Positions 52,108 through 62,587 of a stretch of 64,000 nt of DNA are shown piece by piece. This DNA comes from Gracilaria domingensis. Taxonomy: Eukaryota > Rhodophyta > Florideophyceae > Gracilariales > Gracilariaceae. The DNA is taken from contig VCMS01000254.1 in the NCBI GenBank assembly GCA_022539475.1, forward strand, positions 45,102-109,101. Reading direction: 5' to 3'. Position 1 is the first letter of the stretch, and every line of letters starts with the position of its first letter. The notes under the pieces were generated by a model. That model did not search any database, was not told the origin of the DNA, and saw only the letters and a program-made list of their open reading frames with translations. The position numbers and the translations under genes were made by a program.

Positions 52108-52230
52108 GTTATATCAAAAACCTCGTGCAATAACGGGGCACTCGACAGCAAAATTGGTCCCTCGCCTTCGGCTCGGGCCCAATTTTTGCTGTCTCGTGCC
52201 CCGTTATCTGCACTCGGTTGTTGATATAAC
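52108..52230. repeat. 123-bp foldback at the 5' side of the Crypton
   Basis: Outer arms GTTATATCAA (52108-52117) and TTGATATAAC (52221-52230) are perfect inverse copies. Inside, ATAACGGGGCAC-tcGACAGCAAAATTGG faces CCAATTTTTGCTGTCtcGTGCCCCGTTAT with few mismatches, and the centre (CCCTCGCCTTCGGCTCGGG) is itself a hairpin. It begins 50 bp upstream of the predicted Crypton start codon, so it may be a promoter-side structure, a terminus, or a separate MITE-like insertion. Confidence 0.85.
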
Positions 52231-53267
52231 TCATACTACAAAGTGAAAAAAGAATAGGTCCTACCCAGTTTCATAGCACATGGTGATACGCTTCACAAAA
52301 TAAATACGCTAGAAGTTACCTTTTCAAGAACAATGAAAAAGGTACGCCATCTTGTGAACTCGGTTTCTAATATGGTGATAAAAGTAATAAGTTTCTCTGT
52401 AGCAGCAGAAAATTGTAAAGATGTACCGATTGCAGCGGCACGTGGACGCAAAAATGATTCACAACACTCCCTGGATCAGGCAGTCTTAGATTATAAACAG
52501 TAGGCATCAAAGCGCGTTTTGACAACAGCTGATGATGCAGCTCGTTAACGTCGTCGCAACAAGGAGGCTCGAGCAGAGACGAATAGAAGAAATACGGAAC
52601 GTAAAGAAACCTATGAGAAGAACAAGAAACTTCGCAAAAAAAAGCGGGCAGCGAGAAAACGTCTACAACTCGCGGCAAAAATTCAGAGTTATAGTGCTCA
52701 GACGCGCATTGTAAACACGATATCGGCAAGTGCAGCAAAACAACGCTGTTAAAATGAGCAGTTTGGTACTTCGATGAGCCCTTTTGCAAAAAGCAATCAG
52801 TTGCAAATGCCAAAAGTTTGCACTCCCCTTTTCGCTCAATTGAAAGAAGGGCCACTGACAATGGACAAGAAATTAGTTGCTTTCAGCAAGTGGGTTCGGG
52901 CCAATATGAACGTGACCAATGTCGCATAAAGCTTTCTCTAATGGTAGTAATGAAGAGTTGAGAGACGAAGAAAATGCAGCAGGCACGTGAGCGACATGCA
53001 CCAAGTTCTTCGCTCCAGTCGCCTCCGGATTCGCCTCCAGCTCCCTACGCTGTGGACGTTGCGCATGCTGTTTACGCGCCCGCTGCAAACAGACGGTTGA
53101 ATCTGTTTTACTTCAGTGCTCTTCAGTGTTTTTTTCTCGCTACTTGCACTTTCATGGGCAGCAAATTTCAATTCGTATCTACTGCACGGCTGTAGTGCGT
53201 ATCCGCGCTGAACAAATTGCCAGTTTCATATTATCGCAATGGTTTGATACGCAGGAGCAAAGAGTTT
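52231..53267. other. Intergenic, TE-flanking
   Basis: About 1 kb with broken frames. A plus-strand stretch at about 52530-52720 encodes a basic, Arg/Lys-rich helix (RRLEQRRIEEIRNVKKPMRR) which could be the remnant of a transposon accessory DNA-binding ORF. Nothing else recognised. Confidence 0.4.
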
Positions 53268-54100
53268 CTACTCAAACGGCCAGCGACCTAGAAATAAACG
53301 AAGTCTGTTGTTAACGTATTCAATGCCCCATTCATTCACCATGCGTTGCTTGTGAATGTACCTGTTATAGATCGTCTTATGCATCCAGAATGTACTTTCG
53401 TTTCTTTCGTACGGAGCAACCAGCGCCCTATTTCCTACGAACCCCATGTCCGCCATACTGTGCTCCCCCGATGATGAAATGTTTCTGGATTCCTGAATAC
53501 CTATATCGCTTTCGGCCTCTTTATCGGAGATCTCAACTCTGATAAAGCGACCAAATATGTCACAAAACACAAGAACACTCCATGCATGGGCCTTTTTGTA
53601 TCCGTCATACGGTCGCTCTTGCTCACTGCGCTGACTAGGTCTCTAGCGTTTGTTTTTGTTTCCGTCTACGAAAAACACAAACTTTAGAAACCCGATTATC
53701 AGGTCCTCCATTGCAACGTACTCCTCTTCATTTGGCAATCGGATGAGTTTTGGATGCATACCATCAAGGCCACGGTAGAGAGAAAAGAGCGCATGGCGAA
53801 AATAGTTAGAGACAGTACCAGGAGATACTCTATAGCGATAAGCGATTCGTTCAACACCAGGGCCGCCTTCATTTGCTTCTCCTCATATATCTTAGAACAT
53901 GAAGACTATTTCTTTGTTTGACAAGCGATGACGTCTTGCGATTCCCGTATTACCGTCTTGCTCCTGCCGGACATCCATTGACGCAGAAAGATGGTCATTT
54001 GCTATGCCATAAAGTAGATCAGAGTGCTCGCGAGTCATGTGCACAGTCTTTTGAAATACGATTACATCTGCGTCTACATCTCGAATATTGTGGTACACTT
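53268..54100 (-). mobile_element. PIF/Harbinger-type (DDE_Tnp_4) transposase relic
   Basis: Reading leftwards on the minus strand: GPGVERIAYRYRVSPGTVSN (the N-terminal HTH of the family), YRGLDGMHPKLIRLPNEEEY, FVFFVDGNKNKR with the first catalytic Asp, an in-frame TAG, then RPYDGYKKAHAW, VFCDIFGRFIRVEIS with the second Asp, a DMGFVGNRALVAPY block and NEWGIEYVNNRLRLF with the terminal Glu. This is the DDE_Tnp_4 order (F-D-G ... Y-x-G-K-x-x-H ... D-x-x-G-R ... E). The TAG in the middle and a frame change at the N-terminus show that this copy is decayed. Terminal inverted repeats were not found. Confidence 0.7.
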
Positions 54101-54844
54101 ATGCCAAGATTGGCTTTGTGTATTTTGCCTTAGAACCAAAGAGAGTGTTTCCTTTGCCCGGACGAATGACGCCTTCTTCTTCATCTTCGGAGATGTCAGT
54201 ATTGAAGCGGCCTGGTTTGGTAGAGAGCACGAAGCCTTGTCTGACAAGGAAATCAGTGTGAGCTGCTGTTTGCGACATTTGTTGAGACAACAAAGTGAAA
54301 AGCAGCACGTTGTCTTCCATTGTTTGCCTCGCAAATGTACTGCATGCAACTGGGGCATAATCGATCCAAACAAACAAGACCTTTCCCTTATTTCGAAATT
54401 TGAAAGGGCTGGAAATGCAGGTTTGTTCTCTTACTAAGGAAGTACTATTTCAAAACTGCTAATGTACTAATGATTCGATATGTGAGAGAGTTTACGCAAA
54501 GTGAAAATCTCGTACAAATACGGGAGCCACAACTGCCAAGTTGTAATGAAGAATCGTTCGTACAAGATTTGGAAATTGGCCGTAGGGCGTTTCCACTCGT
54601 CACAGTAAAACGGTAAAACAAAATAGTATGTCGGGGATTTTGCCGAAAGTCAAATTTTGGCTTCTTCACGGGGGACTCCGAAACGCTATCGGCAACGGCA
54701 AAGCTGTTCGGACCGCCAAAACTCTCGCTATAAAATCCCTTTTAGCGCGAGTTTTGGCAGCAACGGCATTCCATGCCGAGCCAATACCATTGCGCCATTA
54801 CACAATGTTGTAGAGCAAAACGCCCTTTGTGGGGATGCACCGAG
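54101..54844. other. Intergenic between Harbinger relic and chromovirus
   Basis: Upstream minus-strand frames (54101-54377) may be further N-terminal Harbinger sequence. From 54620 on, the base usage resembles the neighbouring retroelement and contains a large inverted repeat (listed separately). Confidence 0.4.
54715..54758. repeat. Inverted repeat with TATAAAA in its centre
   Basis: GCCAAAACTCTCGCTATAAAA (54715-54735) faces TTTTAGCGCGAGTTTTGGC (54740-54758); 17-18 of 19 positions pair. It sits about 90 bp upstream of the presumed LTR start. The TATA-like sequence at the apex is reminiscent of the hairpin-framed TATA inside the LTR. Confidence 0.75.
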
Positions 54845-55073
54845 GTGTTGTTCATAGTTTGTTGATCCGTTACCGGCTACGACACCTCAGGTTATGAGAG
54901 GCTACTAGGGTAGTGGCCCTATTTTGGGGTATGCCTAGGAAGGGTAGTATTTCTGCACACGTGTGCCAAGTTGGCCCGATAGCGGGTGCGCCGTGGCAAG
55001 CCTACCACATGGGCACACCTGTAGTGTATTGGCCGGCAACGCCGCATAGTTAGATATTTCAATTGATATTTTC

Positions 55074-55100
55074 AAGTGCCGTATATAAGTAGCGGCACTT
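55074..55100 (+). promoter_or_regulatory. TATA box framed by an 8-bp inverted repeat (putative LTR promoter)
   Basis: AAGTGCCG at 55074-55081 pairs with CGGCACTT at 55093-55100; the 11-nt loop contains TATATAAG (55082-55089). Position ~240 bp into the presumed LTR and ~740 bp upstream of gag fits a pol II promoter of an LTR. Confidence 0.6.
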
Positions 55101-55826
55101 GCCGCCACTGCACGGGAAGTAAACCTCAAGGAGGCTTCTGGCTCTGACTCTCTTGCCGCTTGTGAACGGTCTACGTCCCTAATCGGGCAAGCCGCCACAA
55201 TTTCGGGCTAGTCATCCGATCTCTACCACTGAGGAGTTCTAGACCGTCGTTACGGCTTCTTTTGTTGTTTCTTTGTTATTATTTCCGTCATACGGCTCTC
55301 GTTTCTCTGCCCTGTTACACAGGTTTTTGCCCACTAGTCTCGGGACTTATTCCCGTTTATCACGAGTCAGTGCTCCGCAGTGCGGCTCGTTTGCTGATCC
55401 CCTGTCACTCTCTACCGTTAGGCTGGATATCTCCACTCGCTGTGGCTCGCCGGAACAACCGGATACCTACGCCGATTCTTCTCCTTCACCTCTGACTGCA
55501 CGCTCAGATCGGTGCCACCCGGACTTACACCCGGCATCGCGCTGGCCCTATCAGAGGGTTCTACTGCTGCATCTACCCCTATAGAGAGCAGGTTTCGAAC
55601 ACCCTGTAGGTGGGCTTTCCGCGACGCGCCTCTCGTTTGCCCACTCCTGGGATTGCACCACAAACTGGTCTCCCGACCTAGAATCGGCTTTATTGGCCAA
55701 CAATCGTTGAAGTTGGTTCGTTTGTTTGGAGCCCAGGTAGTTGGGAATATCCGTTCTTACGGTTCTCTCATTGTCCGTTTTCGGAAGTTGTTTTGGTTGC
55801 CAATTGGCCGACTGTGTCGGTGAACG

Positions 55827-57836
55827 ATGTCGTCCCGTCGCAGGAGTAGCGCGCCACGTGCCGCTTCTGTGCCCGGTTCGTCCGGCTTGCCGGCAAGTTT
55901 GCCTCCGTTGCCGAAGGACGCACTGGAGGTCCCAGGCAGTGGCGACCCGAAACCGGCTTCCCGGGGCCTCCGTTCTGATACCGGGACCCCACCCACTCGT
56001 GGGCCAACCGAAACCGCACCTGCGGCTGATGCCGTCGCAGCGGTTGACGTTATGTCGTCGCGGTCCGACGAGTATACCCTCCGCGAATTAGAGGCTCAGG
56101 TTCGCATCCTGCAGAACTCCCAAGTGGGCCTAATCCGGGATATTACGAAACTCCGGCAACGGCTCGATGAAGCCGGTGTCCGGGATGTTTCGAGCGATGT
56201 CCGTGTTCTACGGTCTGATGTCAACCAGATTATGGAACACCGACAGGTGTCGGCTGCCCTGCACGAGCAGGCTACCGCGCGCCTGGACCGCCTGGCTACC
56301 CGTCTGGAGACGGTCGAGCAAATCAACGTATCTGATGCTGTTGCGCCGAGAGCCCCGGTTTCTGAGGGTTCTCAGCACTCGCGCCGTTCCCGGGATGGTC
56401 CGGCAAAGAAGAAGGTCAAGGTTGAGTCTGACTCGTCTTCTTCATCCTCTTCTGATGAGGAGGGCCCTCAAAAGGGATCGTCTACCGACTCTTCGGACAG
56501 CGCGGAAGAGCGCTCTCGCTATCGTGCATCCCGTTCACGGGCTACTGAAGCCACTTCTGGTGTTGCACGAAGCCGTACGAAAGGACGGAGACACCTTTGA
56601 TTGAAGGAATTGAAGCCGACAAACTTACTGTATCGGAAGCTGCTATCGTACCGATATTATCGGCTTGATGACACGACGCCACAGAGAACCCCACGTGAGA
56701 CTGGCAAGGTACGAAACCATCTCCGACAAATGGAGCTCACGCTGAAGCCCCAGAAGTTCTCTGGGGAAGATCCAATTCTTGTCTTGGATTTTCTTGGCCG
56801 CTTCGTGGCGGAAGCCAATGTACTTCGGATGAGCGAGGCACAGGCCTACATTGCGCTGCCGTACTTCTTGACGGGCGTAGCCGAAGATCAGTACAACTCG
56901 GTTCGTGGGTCGACCCAGGCCTCTGAGGGAGGAGTAACGTGCTGGCCGGAAGCGGTACAATATCTCCTGCGCTCTTACGCGACAGGCAATGCGATACAAG
57001 GTGCTATACTCGCGCTGCGAGACACGAAGCAAGGAGCCGAAGAGTCGGAAACCGTTTATTCGACCCGCCTCAATAAGGCTTTCCACAGATGTGGCAACGT
57101 GTTCTCCGCAGCTGAGCGGTGCACGATGTTCGTCGATGGCCTAGATCGTTCGATCAGGACACTGGTCGCCCGTTATCGGGAGAACAAACGCCGGATTACT
57201 TATCTGGAACTCGTTCAATTCGCCCAAGCTGAGGGAGATGCAGCTCGAGCACGCGCTGGTATCAAGACGCGCACGCGCCGACTCCTTCATGTAGAAGGCC
57301 GGGACTCTTCATTGCCTCACTCGCGAGGTTCTGTTCAAGGGGGTTATGATAACCTACACCTGTTACAGGACGATGGTTCAATGTCGAGTTCGGAATTGCC
57401 GTCGACGACGGAGCAGTCTACAGTAGACGTAGACCCCGCTCTGTACGCCGGACGTCAAGTCTCGGCATTGCCCGTGCCGCACTCTGGCGGATATCGAAGC
57501 CAACGTCCTGGATGGAGAGACCCGTATCCTCCTCGACAGGAGCGCCGGACTCCCAACGCGGATCTTCTTCGTCACCTTATTTGTCATACCTGTTACAGGC
57601 CAGGGCACATCGCTCCGAATTGCTTAATGCCCATACGGGATATGGCGAAGATAGTGCCTCAGTATGAGTCCTTGACGCCCGCCGAGCGGGAACGTGCTCC
57701 CGACAAATCGTACCTTCGTGCGAAGGCGGAGAATCAGCCTGGAAACCAGGAAACGGTGCCATCGAATGGTGGAACTGTAGCCGCCCCTGCGGAATCGCAA
57801 CCTCCGCAGATTGGCGGCGAAGCTCAGAAAAACTGA
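55827..57836 (+). CDS. gag polyprotein, interrupted by one in-frame TGA
   Basis: ATG 55827 opens a frame of 257 codons, stopped by TGA at 56598-56600, which continues in the same register for 411 codons to TGA at 57834-57836. The first part is Pro/Ser-rich, then a coiled coil (TLRELEAQVRILQNSQVGLI, RLDRLATRLETVEQ), a basic KKKVKV motif like a nuclear localisation signal and a Ser/acidic tract. The second part has the capsid-like helical region (PQKFSGEDPILVLDFLGRFV, SETVYSTRLNKAFHRCGNVF) and a zinc knuckle CHTCYRPGHIAPNC (CX2CX4HX4C). The capsid start LKPQKFSG is family-typical. Whether the TGA is a mutation (CGA to TGA possible) or recoded is open. Confidence 0.85.
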
Positions 57837-57910
57837 GCAAGGGAGCCTCCAGCCATGGAGAGGCGCCCCTAGCGACGGGGTTTAGAGCGCCTGAGGCTGA
57901 GAAGCCTCGC
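57826..57910 (+). promoter_or_regulatory. Candidate -1 ribosomal frameshift site between gag and pol
   Basis: In the gag frame the end reads CAG AAA AAC TGA. The pol frame is -1 relative to gag and stays open through this point and onward to the first pol ATG (57938). G-AAA-AAC directly before the stop resembles, but does not fully match, the X-XXY-YYZ slippery heptamer. After a 12-nt spacer come three stems: 57845-57864 (GCC-TCCA...TGGA-GGC), 57866-57880 (CCCC...GGGG) and 57893-57908 (GAGGCT...AGCCTC). That layout is typical of -1 frameshift signals; initiation at 57938 is the alternative. Confidence 0.5.
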
Positions 57911-57937
57911 TCTCCGGTGTCAATCCTCTCGAGGAAA

Positions 57938-60900
57938 ATGGCCACTACAGACGTGGACTCTGAGCACCGTGGTGTCTTGCGTCGCCCGTGGGTACGGTCT
58001 AAGAATAGCCGGTCCCCGGATAGAGTCCTGGTCATTGCGAAACGTAACTACAAAGTTTACGCCGACCTAGGTGTTTCCGACCAGTATATGGTTCGGCAGT
58101 TGTCCGTGCTCGATACAGGAGCTGGGCCAAACTTTTTGGTTGAGTCTATGATTCCGCCCCACTTGCGGTCTCGCGTTCGTGCGGCGCCGCATATTGATAT
58201 TGCCGATGCGAATAATCGGCCACTCTCTACAGTGGGAGTGATAGACCTGCTTGTCAGGCTTGGCCACTACGTGGTGAAGCTCGATTTCTTGGTTTGCAAG
58301 CAGCTCGCTGCGCCGGTCATACTCGGATGTGACTTCTGTGACCGCTTCGTCGAATCAATTCGACCGCGGCAAAGCACCATCGAAATGGAAGATGGGAACA
58401 TCGTACCGATCGTTCGGCGTCCCCTTCGACGGGCTTTAAAGAAGCAAGTGCCCTTGCCTGCTGCGCAGGAGCCTGCCGCTGATGAACGGAAGTCTACGAA
58501 GCTCCGAGTTGCTCGGCCTATTTGCATCCCGCACGAATCGCAGGTCTGGGTTACTGTAACATCTCCACAGTGTGGCTTACAAACGGTGCAACCGTTGCCT
58601 GCCTTGCAGGAGAAGCATCAGCTCGCCCTAGCTAATGGGATCGTTTTCGTCGAATCCGAGAAGCCTTTTCAAGTGTTGGTTGCGAACTTCAGCCGTTTTC
58701 CTCAACGGTTGGTTAGGAGCCAAGTTATTGGTTCATTGCCTCCGCACCCTGCGGCTTTAGTGCCGACTCAGGTTTCTATTGCCGAAGTTCTCGGAATCCT
58801 CGAAGCTGAGGAGGGGGAGGCGGAACGGAACAATTCCGAGCCGAATACTGGACCGAACAGTTCGTCGGGAGATGCTACGCCGACTTCGTCGGATGCGAAT
58901 AACCGCAGCCTATCGAAGGAAGCGATGCCGACCTCGTCGGGCAGTAATGATAAGGACCTGAGTGCTGCTGACACGAAGGATAAGGCAGTACAGGAGCTTG
59001 AGTGTCTGGACTTCAGTCATGTTCCAGAGACTCACCGCGATAAATTGCGGCATATGCTCAAAGAGTTCACGCCCATGTGGGATGGTTCCCTCGGGAAGAT
59101 TGGTATTACCGAACATCGGATTGATTTGCTACCGAATACTAGACCCATTTCACAGCACCCTTACAGGGCAGGACCTACAGCTCGGGAAGAGGAGGAGGCT
59201 CAGGTAGAGAAGATGCTCCGCGCTGGAGTTATCGAGCCGGCTCAGTCACCATGGGCATCGCCGGTGGTGCTCGCGCCCAAAGCTGATGGGTCTTGGCGAT
59301 TTTGCATCGACTACCGCAAGTTGAACGCGGCTACGGTCAAGGATGTGTATCCTATCCCACGAATGGATGCATGCATCGATTCATTGGGCGACGCGAAAGT
59401 GTTCACAACCCTAGACGCGAATTGGGGCTATTGCCAAGTTCCCGTGAGGGCTGAGGATCGTGACAAGACAGCCTTCGTTTGTCATGAAGGATTGTACCGA
59501 TTCAATCGGATGCCCTTTGGGTTAACGAACGCGCCAGCCACATTTCAACGTGCTGTGGACATTTTGCTTGCCCGCTTCAAGTGGAAGACTTGCCTGGTTT
59601 ACCTGGATGACATCATTGTCTACTCCAGCAACCTGGACGAGCACCTGACCCACGTACGGGATGTGATGCGAATCCTACGCGATGCAGGCATTACACTTAA
59701 GCTGAGGAAGTGCGAGTTCTTTACCGAAACTGTGAGGTATCTCGGCCATGTCATCCGTCCTGGACGGCTATCTATTGACGAAGCACGTGTGAAGTGCCTC
59801 AAAGAGGCTAAGCATCCGCGGACGCAAACTGAACTCCGATCTTCTCTCGGCTTGTGCAATGTGTATCGCCGCTTCATTCCGAACTTTGCGGATATCGCGG
59901 CACTTCTAAACGAGCTTCTTCGCAAGGGACAGCCAGTCAACTTGGAAACGTTCGACGACCGCACGTCTGCGGCTTTTTCGTCGCTTGTTGACGCGGTGAC
60001 ATCGCCACCGGTCCTATCCCTACCTAGGGCTGGTTTGCCGTATGCCATCGATACGGACGCGAGCAACTATCAAGTTGGCTGCGCACTGTTCCAGACCACC
60101 GAAGATGGCGAGCGTTTGCCAATTGGGTATTGGTCAGGAAGCCTCAACGTTCACAAGAGGAATTACTCGGTATCCGAGAAGGAGTGTTTGGCAGTAGTAT
60201 GGGCGCTACAGACACTCCGCCCCTACCTTATGGGGACTCGCTTCATTGTTCATACCGATCATTCGGCGTTGCGCTGGCTGCTCTCTATTGCAGAGCCATC
60301 TGGCCGCTTGATGCGGAGGAGACTGCGCTTAGCCGAATTCGGCTTTGAGATTCGGTACAAGAAGGGACTCCTGAATACACAGGCTGATGCACTGTCCCGC
60401 TGGGAAATAGCGGCCGAAGCTGAGCCAGTCGATGATCTGGATATACCGTGCTTTCTCGTGGAAGACGGCACGAGCGATGCCGATGATGAATCGGAAGGTT
60501 GGGACCTTTATGATGCCGTCCTAGCGGTCTCAGATGCAGCACCCGCACCGGGCTCTTTCGTACCGATTACGCCGGAAGAACTCATCCGGGAGCAGCACAC
60601 CGACCGCTTCTGTGCGGAGATTCGTAGCCGTCTGAACGGCGGAGCACGACTGCCTTTCGTCGAAAACGACCAGGGATTCCTCATCCGAACTGTCGGGCGC
60701 ACTCCACAGATTGTGGTTCCTCACTCACTTCAGTCACGAGTACTGCATCTGTGGCACTATGCGAAGCTCTCAGCCCCCCCTGGTGGCAGGAATTTGTACT
60801 ATACCTTGAGGAAGAACTTCTACTGGCCGGCGATGGCTTTTGATGCGCATGCCACTGTTCGTGGATGTTCTGATTGCGCGAAGAACCGCGTCAAACTGCG

Positions 60901-62587
60901 GAAGTATTCCAAGAAGTTGGCACTCTTCCCTGCTCGGGCTCCACTGGAGTTCGTGGCTATTGACTTGCTCGGTGAGTTTATTCGCACCCGTCAGGGAAAC
61001 CGGTTTCTACTGGTGATCACCGACCGCCTTTCTAAGCTGGTACGGACTGTGCCTTTGAAGAAGGTTACCACCAGTGCGGTCGCCCAAGCTTTCGTCACAC
61101 ACTGGGTTTTTGTCTACGGACCGCCGATTGATTTGTTATCGGATAATGGACCGCAGTTCGCGGCTAAGTTCTTTCAAGACGTCTGCCGCGTCTTGCGGAT
61201 CCAAAACTGGTTCACGACAAAATATCATCCCCAGAGTAATGGGCAGGTTGAACGCTTTAACCGCACAATGCTCAATGCATTACGGATATTCGTTGCCGAG
61301 CATCCGTCGGAATGGGATCAGTACACCGATGCGGTGACGTATGCCTACAATACGCAGGTCCATCGTACTACTCAGATCTCGCCGTTCGAGCTTGTGTTAT
61401 CACGCGTTCCACCGTCTGTGGTCAACGAGCCACAGCCAGTACTGGAAAAGTTCCCCTCGCCCCGCCTCCATAGGGACGCGTGGAAGGGATGGCTCACGAA
61501 GATTATTCCTACGGTTAGGCAGAATATCGCTGAGGCACAAGCCGCCTACAAGCGGAATTTCGACGCAAGAGTGCGCAGACATGCCCGTCAGATTAGGGAA
61601 GGTAGCTCTGCCTTCATACGGAAGGAATACTACAATCCGGAGAAGGAGAAGCGCCACAAGCTTTCTCCTATCGCGGACGGTCCCTACCGGGTCATTTCAG
61701 TTACCGACACTACAGTTGTCCTTGACATCAAGGGAAAGCACGAGCGTTTTTTGCGGGATTGCGTAACGCCTGCACCAACGCCTGCTTCTCAGAAAACGCA
61801 ACCGGAAACGCCGGACACCGCTACGTCTACTGCAGAACCAGCCGCTGAAGCGGAAGCGCGCACTTCACTGTCAGTATTGCCGCATCCCAACCGCGCACTT
61901 GCTGATTTGCTGGCTGAGCCGGAGCCTCACCAGTCGGTCTCTGCTGCCGCTCACGTACGCATGCGGATACTGGCCCCGGGGATACTTACCACCGCCCCCG
62001 ACGCTCCAACTGAGGAGGGGGAGGAGGAGGCAAATCGCTCGCTGTCGTTGTCGCCGTCGTCGACGGAATCGCCGTTGCAGGCCTCAATGTCGCACGCAAG
62101 TCGTGCTGAACACGCGCAGACGACTGCCGCGCAGCCGAACAATCGGAAAGACGCGAGCAACCCGCAGTTATCGCGGAAGCCTGGGGAGGAACGCACCACT
62201 TCGGTGGAGCACAAAGCCGGAAACCCCGAAGAGCACCAGAGTGTAGCTGCTGCAGAAGTCGCCGCCTTGCCCGCGGATGGTACTGTACTGCCGTCACAGA
62301 CGGAAGGACAGGAGCCTGCCCCAGAGGTGCAGCGTGAGACCGGTACGCCGGAAAAGAGTGTGGTAAACACCGCAGCAGCCGCGTCGAATGCGGAGAATAC
62401 ACCCGTGCCGCAGTCGGAGCCCGCGAGCGGGAACGCAAATGCATCAAGGAAAGCCGGGAGTCCGGAAGAAAAGTTAGTCAAAAGAGACCGTGCGGTTACG
62501 GCAGACCCGACTTCGGGAGATCTCAGCGAAGCATCAAGTGATGAAGCCGTTGAAAACACGGAAGAAACCGCCGATATGGCGAGATGA
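57938..62587 (+). CDS. pol polyprotein (PR-RT-RNase H-integrase)
   Basis: 1,549 codons from ATG 57938. Domains in order: aspartic protease LDTGAGPNFLVES (~57); reverse transcriptase with WRFCIDYRKLNAATVKDVYP, VFTTLDANWGYCQVPV, FGLTNAPATFQRAV and the catalytic YLDDIIVYS (~554); RNase H with AIDTDASNYQVGCALF and HTDHSALRWL; the integrase zinc finger (H-x-H ... CSDC); catalytic core AIDLLGEF, SDNGPQF and QVERFN (Asp ~1007, Asp ~1068, Glu ~1104; DD35E). The last ~230 residues are a low-complexity Pro/Ala/Glu/Ser tail. TGA at 62585 ends it, but the register continues to a chromodomain. All catalytic residues appear intact. Confidence 0.95.
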   Translation: MATTDVDSEHRGVLRRPWVRSKNSRSPDRVLVIAKRNYKVYADLGVSDQYMVRQLSVLDTGAGPNFLVESMIPPHLRSRVRAAPHIDIADANNRPLSTVGVIDLLVRLGHYVVKLDFLVCKQLAAPVILGCDFCDRFVESIRPRQSTIEMEDGNIVPIVRRPLRRALKKQVPLPAAQEPAADERKSTKLRVARPICIPHESQVWVTVTSPQCGLQTVQPLPALQEKHQLALANGIVFVESEKPFQVLVANFSRFPQRLVRSQVIGSLPPHPAALVPTQVSIAEVLGILEAEEGEAERNNSEPNTGPNSSSGDATPTSSDANNRSLSKEAMPTSSGSNDKDLSAADTKDKAVQELECLDFSHVPETHRDKLRHMLKEFTPMWDGSLGKIGITEHRIDLLPNTRPISQHPYRAGPTAREEEEAQVEKMLRAGVIEPAQSPWASPVVLAPKADGSWRFCIDYRKLNAATVKDVYPIPRMDACIDSLGDAKVFTTLDANWGYCQVPVRAEDRDKTAFVCHEGLYRFNRMPFGLTNAPATFQRAVDILLARFKWKTCLVYLDDIIVYSSNLDEHLTHVRDVMRILRDAGITLKLRKCEFFTETVRYLGHVIRPGRLSIDEARVKCLKEAKHPRTQTELRSSLGLCNVYRRFIPNFADIAALLNELLRKGQPVNLETFDDRTSAAFSSLVDAVTSPPVLSLPRAGLPYAIDTDASNYQVGCALFQTTEDGERLPIGYWSGSLNVHKRNYSVSEKECLAVVWALQTLRPYLMGTRFIVHTDHSALRWLLSIAEPSGRLMRRRLRLAEFGFEIRYKKGLLNTQADALSRWEIAAEAEPVDDLDIPCFLVEDGTSDADDESEGWDLYDAVLAVSDAAPAPGSFVPITPEELIREQHTDRFCAEIRSRLNGGARLPFVENDQGFLIRTVGRTPQIVVPHSLQSRVLHLWHYAKLSAPPGGRNLYYTLRKNFYWPAMAFDAHATVRGCSDCAKNRVKLRKYSKKLALFPARAPLEFVAIDLLGEFIRTRQGNRFLLVITDRLSKLVRTVPLKKVTTSAVAQAFVTHWVFVYGPPIDLLSDNGPQFAAKFFQDVCRVLRIQNWFTTKYHPQSNGQVERFNRTMLNALRIFVAEHPSEWDQYTDAVTYAYNTQVHRTTQISPFELVLSRVPPSVVNEPQPVLEKFPSPRLHRDAWKGWLTKIIPTVRQNIAEAQAAYKRNFDARVRRHARQIREGSSAFIRKEYYNPEKEKRHKLSPIADGPYRVISVTDTTVVLDIKGKHERFLRDCVTPAPTPASQKTQPETPDTATSTAEPAAEAEARTSLSVLPHPNRALADLLAEPEPHQSVSAAAHVRMRILAPGILTTAPDAPTEEGEEEANRSLSLSPSSTESPLQASMSHASRAEHAQTTAAQPNNRKDASNPQLSRKPGEERTTSVEHKAGNPEEHQSVAAAEVAALPADGTVLPSQTEGQEPAPEVQRETGTPEKSVVNTAAAASNAENTPVPQSEPASGNANASRKAGSPEEKLVKRDRAVTADPTSGDLSEASSDEAVENTEETADMAR

